64,000 nucleotides of DNA from positions 1,922,001 to 1,986,000 of the forward strand of contig CADCSX010000006.1 of NCBI GenBank assembly GCA_902805475.1. The letters are read 5' to 3'. Of this stretch, positions 48,830-59,746 are shown in pieces. The stretch's first letter is position 1. Each line of letters starts with the position of its first letter. The notes below the pieces were generated by a model. It made no database searches. It saw nothing but the letters and a program-made list of their open reading frames with translations, and was not told the DNA's origin. A program made the translations under genes and the position numbers. The stretch comes from Entonaema liquescens (lineage: Eukaryota; Ascomycota; Sordariomycetes; Xylariales; Xylariaceae).

Positions 48830-51374
48830 TTAGCTTTCTAAGTTAGGCACCTCTCCCTCTACGTCCTCGAGCCACGACGGTAAGGTCCAACCGCCGTCAT
48901 CGCTCTTTTTACCCGCACTAGGTAAAGGGTCAAGTTGTGGATTATTCGGAAGGTTCGAATCTTGTAAGTGTTTAACTTCAATAGGTATGGCATCTTCATC
49001 CACGACGAGACCTGAGTCAGTTCTGAAGGTACCCTGCGCTGTCTGTTTTCCATATTGAGAGGACCTAAGCCAGCTTGAGGGATATCTAAGCACACCCAGT
49101 GAACTGTCATCCATTGTAGTCGGGTATACATTGCCAAATTCGAACTGACCACCAGCATACGCAACATCTTCATTCCACGCATCTGGCCCTATATCCCAAC
49201 CCCAACTTGGGTAAAGAGCACCTGATGATTCGGAAGTATACTCGGGCGAGAGCACCAAATTTGAGGGATCGAACGGGCCTTGCTGTCCATACTGTGCAAG
49301 AACTGATGGTTGTTGAGAATCACCGTTATTAGACCTAGAATGGGTGCTCTTAACGTCCTCGTTGCTAAAAAGGAGCTGAGGATTCCAAGGTACGAGAAGA
49401 TCTTGTGTACTTCGTAAAGACGAAAATTCATTGCCAACAGGTGCAGTTTCTGCTGATGTATCCCCAGTAGAATCAAATCCGAAGCTAGAAACAGACCCGA
49501 GCCTGCTATCTCGTGAGCTTGGGGCTGAGCTCGCAGTTGAGCTGGCAGCACTGTGCGATGTGTGGTCTACACTTTCTTCTAGTTCAATATCGGTATATCG
49601 ATCTAGTATCTTTAGCCGAAGCGAGATTAAACATAACATCTGTAGGTGCTTGGCGATATGGAGCGCTGCTTGCATATGACATTGCTCACTGGGATGTGGG
49701 CGTGGTTGTGGTTGATTACGATCCGTGTCTTCGTTAGGTTTGCTCCTATTCGTATTGTCCACGGCCTGTGGAGAACGAGGTGAGCTATGCGATGAAGGTG
49801 TGTTAAATCTCACCCTTTTCGATGGTCTCTTATCGTCCACCCTAGAGTCGGCTTCAACTGCGCCCTGAATATCCGGAGCATCCATATGACTCTTCAGGTT
49901 TTGGTTTTCGAGCTGTGGATTATTATCCTCGATTTGAAAGCAGCATAATGGACATTCCCCGGTGGGCCTCAATGTTTGCACAGCGCTCTGTTCCGCGAGA
50001 ACTTCTATTTGGATATCTGTGAAGACATCCCCGTGTATCTCATGCATATGCTCTTCCATAGATTTTAGACTGGGAAAGTGGTGTTCTAGATGGCCGATGT
50101 CACAGACCCATGTCTGGGAGTGAACCTTTTCTGCCCATCTTGATGAGTGACAATCGTCCATGTGTGTTTTCCAGTCTTCAAATCTGTCAAATTCAACCAT
50201 CGACTCTAAACATTCTTCGGATATGCATATGTAGGGGATGAGGTCCTTATTAACGTGGCGTCTAAGTAGCTATTGCATTAGTATGATTGGCGTGTAATGG
50301 AACATGTTGGGGTAAGGATAACATACTTCCACCATTTAGCGTCTTTGAACTGGGCCGTGGTATAGCATTCAAAGCACCATTCGCATCTTGTCAGACCGGG
50401 AGCATATTCGGTTACCGGTGGCCTAGGATATCTGGCACCACGAACTAAATCTGATGATGTCTTGCTGGGAGCGACGGGCCGTTCAAATGTATTTTTCAAC
50501 GTAGACGGTGCTGTATCAGATGGTTGGATTTCTGGTTTCTTCGCTATGGTGCTCACTCTGTCCTCCATGGTGTCTTCTGGCTTCACCACACCCACCTCAT
50601 CTGGCCGCGTAAATGGTTGAGCTTGGGTATCCTCCTTTGCTGTTGAGACTGGAGTTTCTTCATCGCTCTCTTCAATATAGGAGAGGTCTTGCTGCCTGTA
50701 AGCAAGCTTCTTTTGGTGCTCCTCTTTATACCTCAATTTAGCATATCGTAGGAATATATTTCTGCCAATGTAACTTATTAAACCCTCAGGTGCACCGGGA
50801 TACAATGATCTGACGATCTCTATAGCCAAATTTTCGAATGAAGGGTTCGCCTTCCTCTTGGAAAACGCCTCAACTCTTCGGTGTAGGCTAGAGGTAGAAG
50901 ACCGGCGGATAGCCACTCCCAGGCGTTCAAGACGATCGATTGAACGGTAAATAGCGTCATATATCTCCTTAAGGGCCTCATCTTTCAGATCACTTACGAG
51001 GTCTCCAGAGGAGTCCCGCTTCTTGATTTTGCGACGCGAGTCTTCCAACACTATATACTCGTTAGCTTGACCGAGCCTCATAAAAATATCAAATATCAAT
51101 GAAGTAGCGTACAGAGCTGCAAGTTTCTTTTTAAGAATCCGAGTATGTCAAGAAACAATTGCTTCTCGCTAGTGTCTTCAAGGCGAGTGTCAAGTGATGC
51201 GGATTTAGTTGCGAAAACTCCAAGATATGAACTCCAAGCATTGAATCGATATTGAGACTCCTGCAGTAAACGAGTAAGCATAGGCGAACTGTCTTCGTTG
51301 CCTTTTGAGACTTTTTGAAAAGTCTGGTGACACTGTGCAGCCAACGATGAAATTATATTCCCGCTATGCTCCAT
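48830..51374 (-). CDS. C2H2-type zinc-finger-like fungal protein, with a single-base frameshift near the start
   Basis: Exons 51374-50327 and 50261-48830, separated by a 65-bp intron (GTATGT donor, ACTAAT branch site, TTAG acceptor). The N-terminal helical domain (FNAWSSYLGVFA, SLDTRLED, then IRRSSTSSLHRRVEAF) is typical of a large fungal family whose middle holds Cys/His pairs: RCEWCFECY, ICISEEC, HMDDCH, WVCDIGH, HMHEIHGD, CPLCCF. The C-terminal half is Ser/Pro-rich and disordered. The spliced length is 2480 nt (3n+2). The frame breaks at codon 82, in a T5 run on the plus strand (51128-51132); one more base would give about 826 residues, while the literal reading stops at 92. No DNA-binding role is shown; such proteins are often accessory. 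It is divergent from the protease-gasdermin pair. Confidence 0.78.
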
Positions 51375-52556
51375 GATTGATCGTAACTTAGCCGGGTCCT
51401 TTACTGAAGATGCTAATAGGGGAGGGGGATTTCATAGAACTGTTATTACAAAGGTAGGATGGTTTTATAAGATGGGAAGTTTCTGGGGTTTGAAGCTTTT
51501 GATTAACTAGGTAGCTGGGATTTTAAGAAAAGTGATTTAAGGAAAGGGCTTAAATAGGAAGATTGGGCCTCGGGCCTACAGCTTCTACACTACACTTGTC
51601 TATCATTAACTGCCATATTGGATGGAGTTTGGTGTTTAAGTGACGAACGACAAAAAAGAATATAACCATGCCTACCCTCTTTACTAGAAAATAAGATAGA
51701 AAATGAAATTGGATTATAGTATTTCATATTACTTTATAAAATACGCTAGGAAATAATCTTACCAGGTTGGGTAGTATCTACGGTGCGCGAGGTCACAGAA
51801 ATCGAGCCTTGCTTCTACGCTTTTGATCAATCACAAAAACGAGGGTATGGGACTGGATACTTGGGGTATTATGTAGCTTCCAATTTGGGGGCTGTCCCAC
51901 TAGAATTTGATTAAAATACAGGTAACTAGGTGATGAACGTCAACTAAAAGATAGTGAATAAGCACTATAATGCAGTAGATACCCACTCTGATACTGTATA
52001 GCAAATGAGTACTACCTAAGTGCCTATAAGGTGCCTAGTAATAGAGATAGATACCTAGGTACCTGTGAGTATAGTGAGTAGGTACCTACCTAATATACTA
52101 ACCTAGGTACTTAGGTATGATCTAACATTTCAATTTATAGTTTATCAATCACCATCTAGGTAGGTAATTACACAATCCAATCATTTTGTTCCAACTTCTC
52201 TACTCAACCTCTCTATTCGATCGCTCTATCAAACCACTCTATCTAATTATTCTAACTCATATATCTAATGCTACAAGGCTTGTATAACTCTCCCAGATGC
52301 AAGAGTACACTGATGTTGCATAGCCACATGCGCGCATTCCGGGGTACAACATGGATGATCTCACGGACGATCTTTAATGGCTGGTCGGCTGGTTGACCAA
52401 TCAAACGATACATATCCCAGGTGTGAGGTTCTCAGCTCGCTCAACTTGTCTGCGCCCGAGTTCACCACTGGATATAAAAATATGACAACTACTATACGTA
52501 TACTTTGACATGACATATCTTCTTCAAATCCCCATATCCCTAACAAGTATTGGTAG
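51375..52556. promoter_or_regulatory. Divergent intergenic region between the zinc-finger and protease genes
   Basis: About 1.18 kb separates the two start codons, so both promoters must lie here. The centre (52051-52120) is dense in TAGGTACC palindromes. A CT-rich tract at 52192-52262 sits about 300 bp before the protease ATG. Confidence 0.45.
52051..52120. repeat. Cluster of TAGGTACC palindromic words
   Basis: Several overlapping copies of CCTAGGTACC/GGTACCTACC/CCTAGGTACTTAGGTA occur within 70 bp. Similar words recur across intergenic DNA of this window and are absent from the exons I read. Confidence 0.7.
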
Positions 52557-55547
52557 ATGACGCAGATCGTAGATTTTAGACAATGGGAAGACATCCGAAA
52601 AATGTGTCGTGTTGTTCATTCGACCATTCAAGACGCGATAGGAGCCTTGCCGCCAATAGAGGATACAACTTACCTCAACGATCTGGACGGCTTATCTCAA
52701 GAGATTCGAATGGTTGATATCTCAGTACCCTTGGGCGTCAATCTCCCCATAACTGTTGTGAGCCAGTGCAAGATTCAACTAGAAAGCCTTCTTCAGCTCT
52801 TGAAACAACTCCCGGGTGAAATCAACCTCGCCATTGCTACACTAGATACAGCAAAGATCCGTTCAGCCACCACGCATATTACAGATGCCAATAGGTTTTT
52901 TATGTCCCTTGCGCAAATCGCCCTGCCCTCATCCTCATTCGCAAAACCCCCTGCTGAGCACACTCTTACAAAAGTGAATAATGATATTCAAGTCTTTACA
53001 GAAAATGTTTTGGATCAATTATATACATTATTCTCAGAATGCTCGTATCAGTCAGCTCATCAGATGATGCTACGCTTCTCTGGGTTGCGAGGACTTGACC
53101 CGATACTCACCACAACTTTACATCTTCTTCTCAAATCGTGCGAAGGCTATTCAAAAAGTACAAATCTCTGGCAAGATGCTAGTTGTCGCCATCCCACTGC
53201 TGAGTAAGGTAATGATGATTAACCCCTTGCATGTAGCTAACATTGATCGGATAGTGACCTACATAATCGAGACGACCAACTGGATACTCTACAAGACCTT
53301 TGTAGAAACATCCATTGTCACCTACATGTTAATGAAAGTATGCGGCTTTGCCTTATTGAAGGAGAACTATTCTATTCGAGTAATACGGACGTTACGTTAA
53401 CCGATACGGCCCCCGACAGTTCGCTACACGAGTTGCTGAGAGAAGGCTACTTTTTACCACTCACATGGAGTTCAACTAACCGACTTACTACTTGGGAGAA
53501 ACGTGGTTTGGCATTGGAGCTTGGGCTCGCATTCATGCATCTCTTTGATTGCAGGTGGACTCGGTATAGATGGAAAGCAAAAAGCCTACACTACTTACGC
53601 CCCTGGACATTACATTGCCATAACTCCCTTCTCCAGACCCCCCCATACCTTGGATGCAATGTATCCGCAGCAAGTCCACCTGATGAAGAAGACACAGATC
53701 CTCTCTTTCCTGGCCATCCCGACTTCCTATTATTTGGGAAACTTCTCGTTGAATTGGAGACTGGCGAAGAGATCCAAGCGACGCAATACAATAAAAACGG
53801 TGTCCCCAGTTTGTACCTCACACTACTTGTTGGGATACGCGAAGGACGGTTATCAGCTCATCCCTACTACTCAAAAGCCGTAAATGCCTGCTTGTCCTTG
53901 TACAAGCAGCCCGGCGACCTCAAATTAATCAGGGAGAGGATCCAGAAGACAATAGTGTCGAATCTTTACAAGGCACTTGCTTCTTGTGAAAAGCCGCCCT
54001 TACCCCAGGCTAAGGTATCTTCAGCCAGGGCGGGAACTCAACCCGAAGTTGGCCTAACAAACCAAGCATCATCTGCTCCAGTATCACCTGAGCATAAAAT
54101 ATCTGCCTTACCGGTGGCTTCCCCACCGAGTCGAACCCAGAAGGTGCCAATAATACCTCAAAATACATCGAGTGCCACTTCTAGTGTCAGAAAGACAATT
54201 ACCAGCACGTTCGCATTGCAAGATTCAAACACCGGCAGTCCACTGCGTCGAAGTTCCAGGATAAGGCAATATGTTTCCTCAAAGACAAGTTCAAATGTGG
54301 GTGAATCATCACTGACACCTATCCGCCATCACAACAGGGTATCTAAAGTAAGGGGCTCCCAAACTTTTAGTAGTAAGTTAGCCAAGCGGTCTGAAGCCCA
54401 AAGTTATCTGGAGGATATAGCATCCTCTCAGTGCAACGTGGGAAAATGTAGCAATTCGGTAAGGCTATTTGGCGACTTGCTTAATTGTATGGACTCATCG
54501 TAAGCGAAAACTTTGCTCCAGAGAAGCTAGGGAACTTCAGCTGATATGAACGAAGTAAGCAAGCAAGCGCAGAAGAGTTTATCGCCCTTTACGATAATTT
54601 CAAAAGAAATCATGAACAATTACTTGCTTCAACAAGCAACCATAACATAGAAATTAACAACGTCTCTGACCCTAAGATCTCTGTGTGTATCATTGATACA
54701 GGCATTGATAAGGGTCACCCTGCCATCAAGGGAGCATGGCGGGGTAGGCGTATCCAGAGTTGCCGTAGCTGGACAGGAAACGAGAATGATGTTCATGACA
54801 GCTACGGACATGGAACCCACGCTGCTGATCTGATACTTAACGCATCAGAAAATGTAGACCTATACATAGCGAAAGTTGCGGATGAACAGTATATTGAGTC
54901 TCACGACATAAGCAAGATTGCAGAGGTCAGTCCTTGTTGTCCTAGCGGAACACTTTACCAACAACAGATAGGCAATTATTCACGCTGTTACTGTATGGAA
55001 CGTCGACATCATAACGATATCTCTTGGCTTCCGAGACATAGATATGAATGTCAAAGCGGCAGTCGACGAGGCTTCACGGCGTGGAAAGCTGATTTTCGCC
55101 TCTGCTGCTAACCACGGCAATAACCAGATAGGGAGGACGTACCCAGCAAAACATAGGAACGTCATCGCTATCAGCGCGTCCACTGGAAAGGGGAAAGACG
55201 GGCAGATCAGCCCCAGCCCGGAGGGTAACGATGATAACTTCATGACATTAGGGATTGCAGTCCCCCTTATTTGGAAAGGGGAACGTGTTTATAAGTCGGG
55301 TACTTCATACGCAACCCCTATTGCAGTTGGGTTCGCGATCAATGCGTTGGAGTTTGTAGGCAGGGTAATGGGCCAGGAGCACTTCGAGCGGTTGAAACAG
55401 AGCGATGACTTTATGCGCTCCGTCTTCAGGATCATGAGCAACCCGGATACCTCTGGGTATAGATTTGTGGCGCCCTGGCTCTTGTGGGATGGCCGGAAGA
55501 CACCTGATTTAGTTTCTCAGTTGCTCAACCGTGCAATGTATAATTAG
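52557..55547 (+). CDS. DUF7580-like domain fused to subtilisin-like serine protease (HET-Q2-like)
   Basis: Four exons: 52557-53203, 53255-54458, 54560-54925, 54972-55547; 930 residues, exact multiple of three. The N-terminal 215 residues form a helical domain. Residues about 216-460 match the fungal DUF7580 pattern (MRLCLIEGELFYSS, WEKRGLALELGLAFMHLFD, PPYLGCNVS, LLFGKLLVELETGEEI, AVNACLSLY). A Ser/basic linker follows. Residues about 655-900 are an S8 subtilase with the whole catalytic set: D663 (IDTGID), H701 (GHGTH), N786 (AANHG) and S851 (SGTSYATP). There is no signal peptide or propeptide, so it is probably cytosolic. Two introns (51 and 46 bp) are clear; the 101-bp intron joining the halves (54459-54559) has weaker signals. 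The gasdermin-like gene follows in the same orientation. Its likely role, by analogy with HET-Q2, is gasdermin activation. Confidence 0.87.
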
Positions 55548-55782
55548 TATAGTCGACACCTTTCTTGAGAGATTCCAATGCGTTACAAGGGATTATCCCG
55601 GCCTCAAATTATGTAAATCTATTATATTGGGATTTGGCAAGCCTTCCGACGTTGTACAAGCGTCAGGCATCCATGCATTTGGAGGCCTCTAGGCATTCAC
55701 AAGGCTGAGCTCAGTTGACGTAACCTATAATCCTTCACCTTCAACACAATCCACAATCCATCGACTTATTCCCCAGGACACA

Positions 55783-56613
55783 ATGGAAGTACCAACCTAC
55801 CGCCGAGCCCCCAACTTCTCCATCTCGCCGGATGGGCCCCTCCAGCTAGGCACCGTGGTCGATGATCTCAAGCTCCTCGGGCCCCTCAACGAAGCAAAGC
55901 GAGTCGAAATCCCCGCGGAAGTCACGCACCGTAGGAAGGATGTGGGGTTTAGCACGGCGCTCGGGAAGTTGCGCGACCACGAAATCGGCATCGTAGCCCG
56001 AATCCTGGGTATAGACGGGCTCGGCGGCGAGGTCAGCGGTAGCCGTCAGAGGGGTAAGGATACGGCGATATACGCGCGCGAGATCGAGACGTCGTACTTC
56101 TACCCGTCGCGTGAGTACATAGCTGCTACGATGGCGCTGCCGGGTATACATTCCTTTATGAAGACCACGCGCAAGAAGTACGCGGTGTTTATGATCACGG
56201 GGCTCAAGATAGTCTACGGCGCCTCGTGGACCACCAGCGCGAACAAGGGGTTAGGCGCAACCGTCCAAGTCACGGTACCCGAACCCCTATCCGCGGTCTT
56301 GGAGATAGGACCCGGTATTACGGCGAACTCGTCCTCCACGACGTCGACGTCGGTGGAAGAAGCGGATCCGTTTGTCCTCGCGTATCGCGCTACTAAGATA
56401 TGGTATAGCTGGCCCAGCAGAGATGAGATCAAGACGAAGCCGTATTTAAATGGTGCGTCTATGGCGGACGATAGTTTCCGAAGAATAGAGCAGGATGGAG
56501 AGATAGAATTCACCCGGGACATTGGAGTGGACAGCGAGACCGATGTTGAGATAGCCGTTGTCGAAGACCCCATTGACGGCATTGAACCCTCTAGATGGAT
56601 TCAATCTTGTTAA
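55783..56613 (+). CDS. Fungal gasdermin-like pore-forming cell-death protein (HET-Q1/RCD-1-like)
   Basis: Intronless, 276 residues, close to the 257-280 residues I recall for RCD-1 and HET-Q1. The opening TYRRAPNFSISPDGPLQLG and following DDL...PLN pattern match my memory of fungal gasdermin homologues. Also family-like are the middle EIETSYFYPSREYI and the KYAVFMITGLKIVYGASW strand, with a short rather than large mammalian-type C-terminal domain. Residues 229-266 form an acidic tail after a DDSF motif (F232), roughly where HET-Q1 is cut. Fungal gasdermins oligomerise in the plasma membrane after proteolysis and kill the cell during heterokaryon incompatibility. Here it sits 235 bp downstream of the subtilase gene, same strand. 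The leader is C/A-rich (TTCACCTTCAACACAATCC), a normal fungal 5' UTR. The family call is from recalled sequence and context, not a search. Confidence 0.76.
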   Translation: MEVPTYRRAPNFSISPDGPLQLGTVVDDLKLLGPLNEAKRVEIPAEVTHRRKDVGFSTALGKLRDHEIGIVARILGIDGLGGEVSGSRQRGKDTAIYAREIETSYFYPSREYIAATMALPGIHSFMKTTRKKYAVFMITGLKIVYGASWTTSANKGLGATVQVTVPEPLSAVLEIGPGITANSSSTTSTSVEEADPFVLAYRATKIWYSWPSRDEIKTKPYLNGASMADDSFRRIEQDGEIEFTRDIGVDSETDVEIAVVEDPIDGIEPSRWIQSC

Positions 56614-56898
56614 GTAGGAGGTCTCGGCTCACAATTTGCCCACAGGTTTATTTTATTTCACGATGTTAAAAGAAGAATAAAACTTCTTCGTTTGTCTAAA
56701 ATTTTTTAATCTTCGGTGTGTTTTCATTCTCTCTTCCAGTATAAGTAGCACCTTAGCTATCGCGAGCACCTATCCCTTGAAGCGAAGAGTAAACTAGGTA
56801 GTGCTACAACGCAGCTTATATAATTTGATGCCATGTATTACCAGACTATTCTGATATCGAAATAATTGGTCTCTGCATAGGTATATAAGTACCTATGC

Positions 56899-59112
56899 TT
56901 ATACACCGGCCCAACCCCAGTCCCGATCCAGTATATCACCCCCTAGAACGTTCGCCAGACGTTCCTGTACATTATATATCTTCATATCAAACCTTGTTCG
57001 TTCCGCCTTATCCATGTTGGTCTGATGACATGCTAGGGACTCCAGGACAGCTCCTGGGTCGCTGCCAGTAGAGCAGCGCAATCGATTGATGAATTCTACA
57101 AAATAATGACCCTCGGCTAACACACAAGGAATCGGTAAGTCATCCGTAGGTATAGACTCCGGCAGAGAATCCAGCCACCATTTTTTCGCATACCCGAGGT
57201 GAAAATGGCGCACGGCATACTCAAAAGGTGATATGATTTCCGTAGGTAAACTCTGCGACTGTCTACATTCTGCACCAGGTCGAGGATGGAAGGGATCTGC
57301 TCCGAGGTTGAAGAGTAGATCGGCTACAGCAAGACGGTTAGCTCGTAATGCTGTCATCATGGGTGTCTCGAAGTCATCGCTGAGTGCGTTTATATTCACC
57401 CCAGCCCGGCAGAGACGTCGCGTGAGTGAAAAGCTGCCAAATCCCGCGGCCATATGTAGCCACCGCCTGGGTTCTTGAGAAAGTGATAGTATGCCACGGT
57501 CTAAAAGTATGTGACATCGTTCTTCGTTTTGTGTTTCAAGGGCCCTTTGAAAGAGACTTGCAATTTGGTCGTCCGATAACTGAAAATCTAGACAGAATAA
57601 CAATTCATTGTTATTGTGGTCAGGTATACGACCGTGAACTATGTCATTTGCCCAGTTATAAGCCATTTCCTTTGCTCCTTGCGAGGACGCCCCGTGGTTC
57701 ATCAATACCTTTGCTGGCCCGTGGAGGCGACGTTCTAGGCAATTTTCGAAGAGCTCGTCGAGATATCCGTCATGAAAACTCTGTCGTTCTGCTGAGTAGA
57801 GGAGCGCATTAAGGGGTATTATTTGGTCGTTTGCATCTAGATAGAAAATAGCGCTCTCTAGAGATGTTCTGGAATCACCAACTGCAGGAACATCCAGACG
57901 AGCACCAGCTGCCACTAAGAGAGCTCCCTTTATTGCAATGTCTGTGAGGTCTTCAAGATCCCAAATGAGATCTATTGGTTTATGATGGTCGTCCCCTGAA
58001 CATTTTTCTACGTCGGCTCCCCCTTTAATAAGTTCGTAAACCGCTGTGGCGGTACCCCTTCGTATAGCGAGGCCGAGGGGTGTCTCTAGTCCGTTACAAG
58101 GTGCATTTACATCGGCGCCACGCATGATGACCTTCCGGAATAACCACCTTTGCTCGTATAACGCTGGTTCGTTATCAGACCGGCGTACATTTCCCCGTAG
58201 ATACAGGGCGCATGCTGCTAATGGAGACATGCTTCCTGGGCCAGTGTTACTTATATTGACCTCTGTTCCGGCTTCCAACAGCTCCATCGCATTAGTGAAA
58301 TTGCCCCACGTAATTGCTGTAGTCAGAGGAAGTTCCGGACTTTCTTCTTTATTCGTGACGGCACCAAGCTCTAAGAGTTTCTTGATCATACGCACGTTAC
58401 TAGCCCGTCTCATTGCATGATTCAAAGGGGTCATAAGCTCTCTGTCGAATTCATCGACATCGATTCCCATTTTTAGGACCAAGTACCCCACTACATCCAC
58501 TAAGCCGTGGTAGGCGGCAGCATGTATGGCAGCTTGTCGGAACTCATTCTCAGGGGCGCTGTTTGCCCTGAACCAGATATGAGCACCGCGTGACAGTAAA
58601 ATCAAAGCCGTGGCCTCCTCGCGCTCTTGGATCGCTGTGTACAATGGCGAGTGGAGGAACGAGACGACATGTCGGGTTTTGGCAGGATGTCCAGAGGTGA
58701 GTTCCCTAGATGTCGTAGGATTTACTGGTACTCCATGATCAAGCAACCAGACTAAGGCTGCGTCTTGACCTAACCTTGCAGCACAGTTCAAAGGGCTGCC
58801 ACCATAAGCTGTGCCTAATGGCAGGCGACACTTCAACGCTTTTTCTAGGATATCGATCCTATTTCTCCTGGCAGCCCAGTGGACAGCAGATTTCAAGTAA
58901 CGTCCCCCATCGAGCAGCGGAGAATCTATGTTGGTTTGCCATAGGACTGGATCAAATACATCGCGTAGTCGTGAGTTAACATAGGTTAGAGACACGAGGT
59001 CTACCTGATTCAATATGACGTTTCCGGATTCGATACGAACGGTTAGAAATCCGGCTATTGCATGTAAGAGTTCAGTAGGCAATTTGTCGAGGGAAGCCGT
59101 AGTTGTTGACAT
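56899..59112 (-). CDS. F-box and ankyrin-repeat protein
   Basis: Single exon, 737 residues. The N-terminus has an F-box-like motif (LDKLPTELLHAIAGFL, then VDLVSLTYVNSRLRDVFDPVLW). From about residue 75 to 640 there are roughly a dozen degenerate ankyrin repeats, recognisable by units such as GGSPLNCAARLGQDAALVWLLDHG, TPLNHAMRRAS and TPLGLAIRRGTATAVYELIKGGADV. The C-terminus (about 640-737) has no clear motif. F-box/ankyrin proteins of this type are greatly expanded in Pezizomycotina and may act as substrate receptors of SCF ubiquitin ligases or as recognition scaffolds; the partner is unknown. It faces the gasdermin-like gene tail to tail, 285 bp away. No frame damage is seen. Confidence 0.9.
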   Translation of the reverse strand: MSTTTASLDKLPTELLHAIAGFLTVRIESGNVILNQVDLVSLTYVNSRLRDVFDPVLWQTNIDSPLLDGGRYLKSAVHWAARRNRIDILEKALKCRLPLGTAYGGSPLNCAARLGQDAALVWLLDHGVPVNPTTSRELTSGHPAKTRHVVSFLHSPLYTAIQEREEATALILLSRGAHIWFRANSAPENEFRQAAIHAAAYHGLVDVVGYLVLKMGIDVDEFDRELMTPLNHAMRRASNVRMIKKLLELGAVTNKEESPELPLTTAITWGNFTNAMELLEAGTEVNISNTGPGSMSPLAACALYLRGNVRRSDNEPALYEQRWLFRKVIMRGADVNAPCNGLETPLGLAIRRGTATAVYELIKGGADVEKCSGDDHHKPIDLIWDLEDLTDIAIKGALLVAAGARLDVPAVGDSRTSLESAIFYLDANDQIIPLNALLYSAERQSFHDGYLDELFENCLERRLHGPAKVLMNHGASSQGAKEMAYNWANDIVHGRIPDHNNNELLFCLDFQLSDDQIASLFQRALETQNEERCHILLDRGILSLSQEPRRWLHMAAGFGSFSLTRRLCRAGVNINALSDDFETPMMTALRANRLAVADLLFNLGADPFHPRPGAECRQSQSLPTEIISPFEYAVRHFHLGYAKKWWLDSLPESIPTDDLPIPCVLAEGHYFVEFINRLRCSTGSDPGAVLESLACHQTNMDKAERTRFDMKIYNVQERLANVLGGDILDRDWGWAGV

Positions 59113-59746
59113 GCTTAAATAATTGTAATAAACCCTTGGACGGTGCAGTGGTTATAATGGCTTCATTACTAGTGTGCTGTGTTTTAGGTAAGATAGATTG
59201 GGTAGATAGAAGCTTATACATGTTGTTTAGGCTTTGTTCTATACTACCTATGTCATTGGATTCGAGCAAACAACTTCCTAACCTATAAAAAAGAGACATT
59301 CGTGGCAAGTGCCCACGTGATGAATTACACATGGAAACTACTACCATTTAAAATATAGTTGTAAGGTATGGTTCTTACCTGTGGATAGTTGGAGTTCGTG
59401 TTTCTAGGTACCTTTGAAACTTGCTCATTGAAGCTAGAGGACTGTGTAAATAAGTAGGTACGTTATGTATGTAGCATACCATTATACATTATACGGCAGG
59501 CACGAGTCTAAATAAAAAGTCAGCTGTGAAGCCTTCCATGCTTTTTGGCTTCGACTAGGTAATGTTCCCATCAAGGTATTATCGGGAGAACTACGGATAA
59601 AGCGAGATGGATATAGCCCCGCCGGTACGTACTTTGTCTTTCACTAAATTCGCACCACTGGATCAAATATCAAATTTGGTGACGCATCTTTAATTCATTG
59701 GACAAGTCTCCAGTACGTTGTGACGAGATAATCTGAGTAACTGAAG
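59113..59746. promoter_or_regulatory. Divergent intergenic region between the ankyrin gene and EIF1AD
   Basis: 634 bp between the start codons of two divergent genes; it should carry both promoters. Short ORFs on both strands overlap and have no motif. Confidence 0.45.

Noticed and set aside
52557..55547. Reading the protease gene as two or three separate genes
   Set aside because: The pieces join by GT-AG introns that keep frame through all four exons, and the N-terminal domain plus subtilase order is a known fungal fusion type; the 54459-54559 intron is the weakest link.
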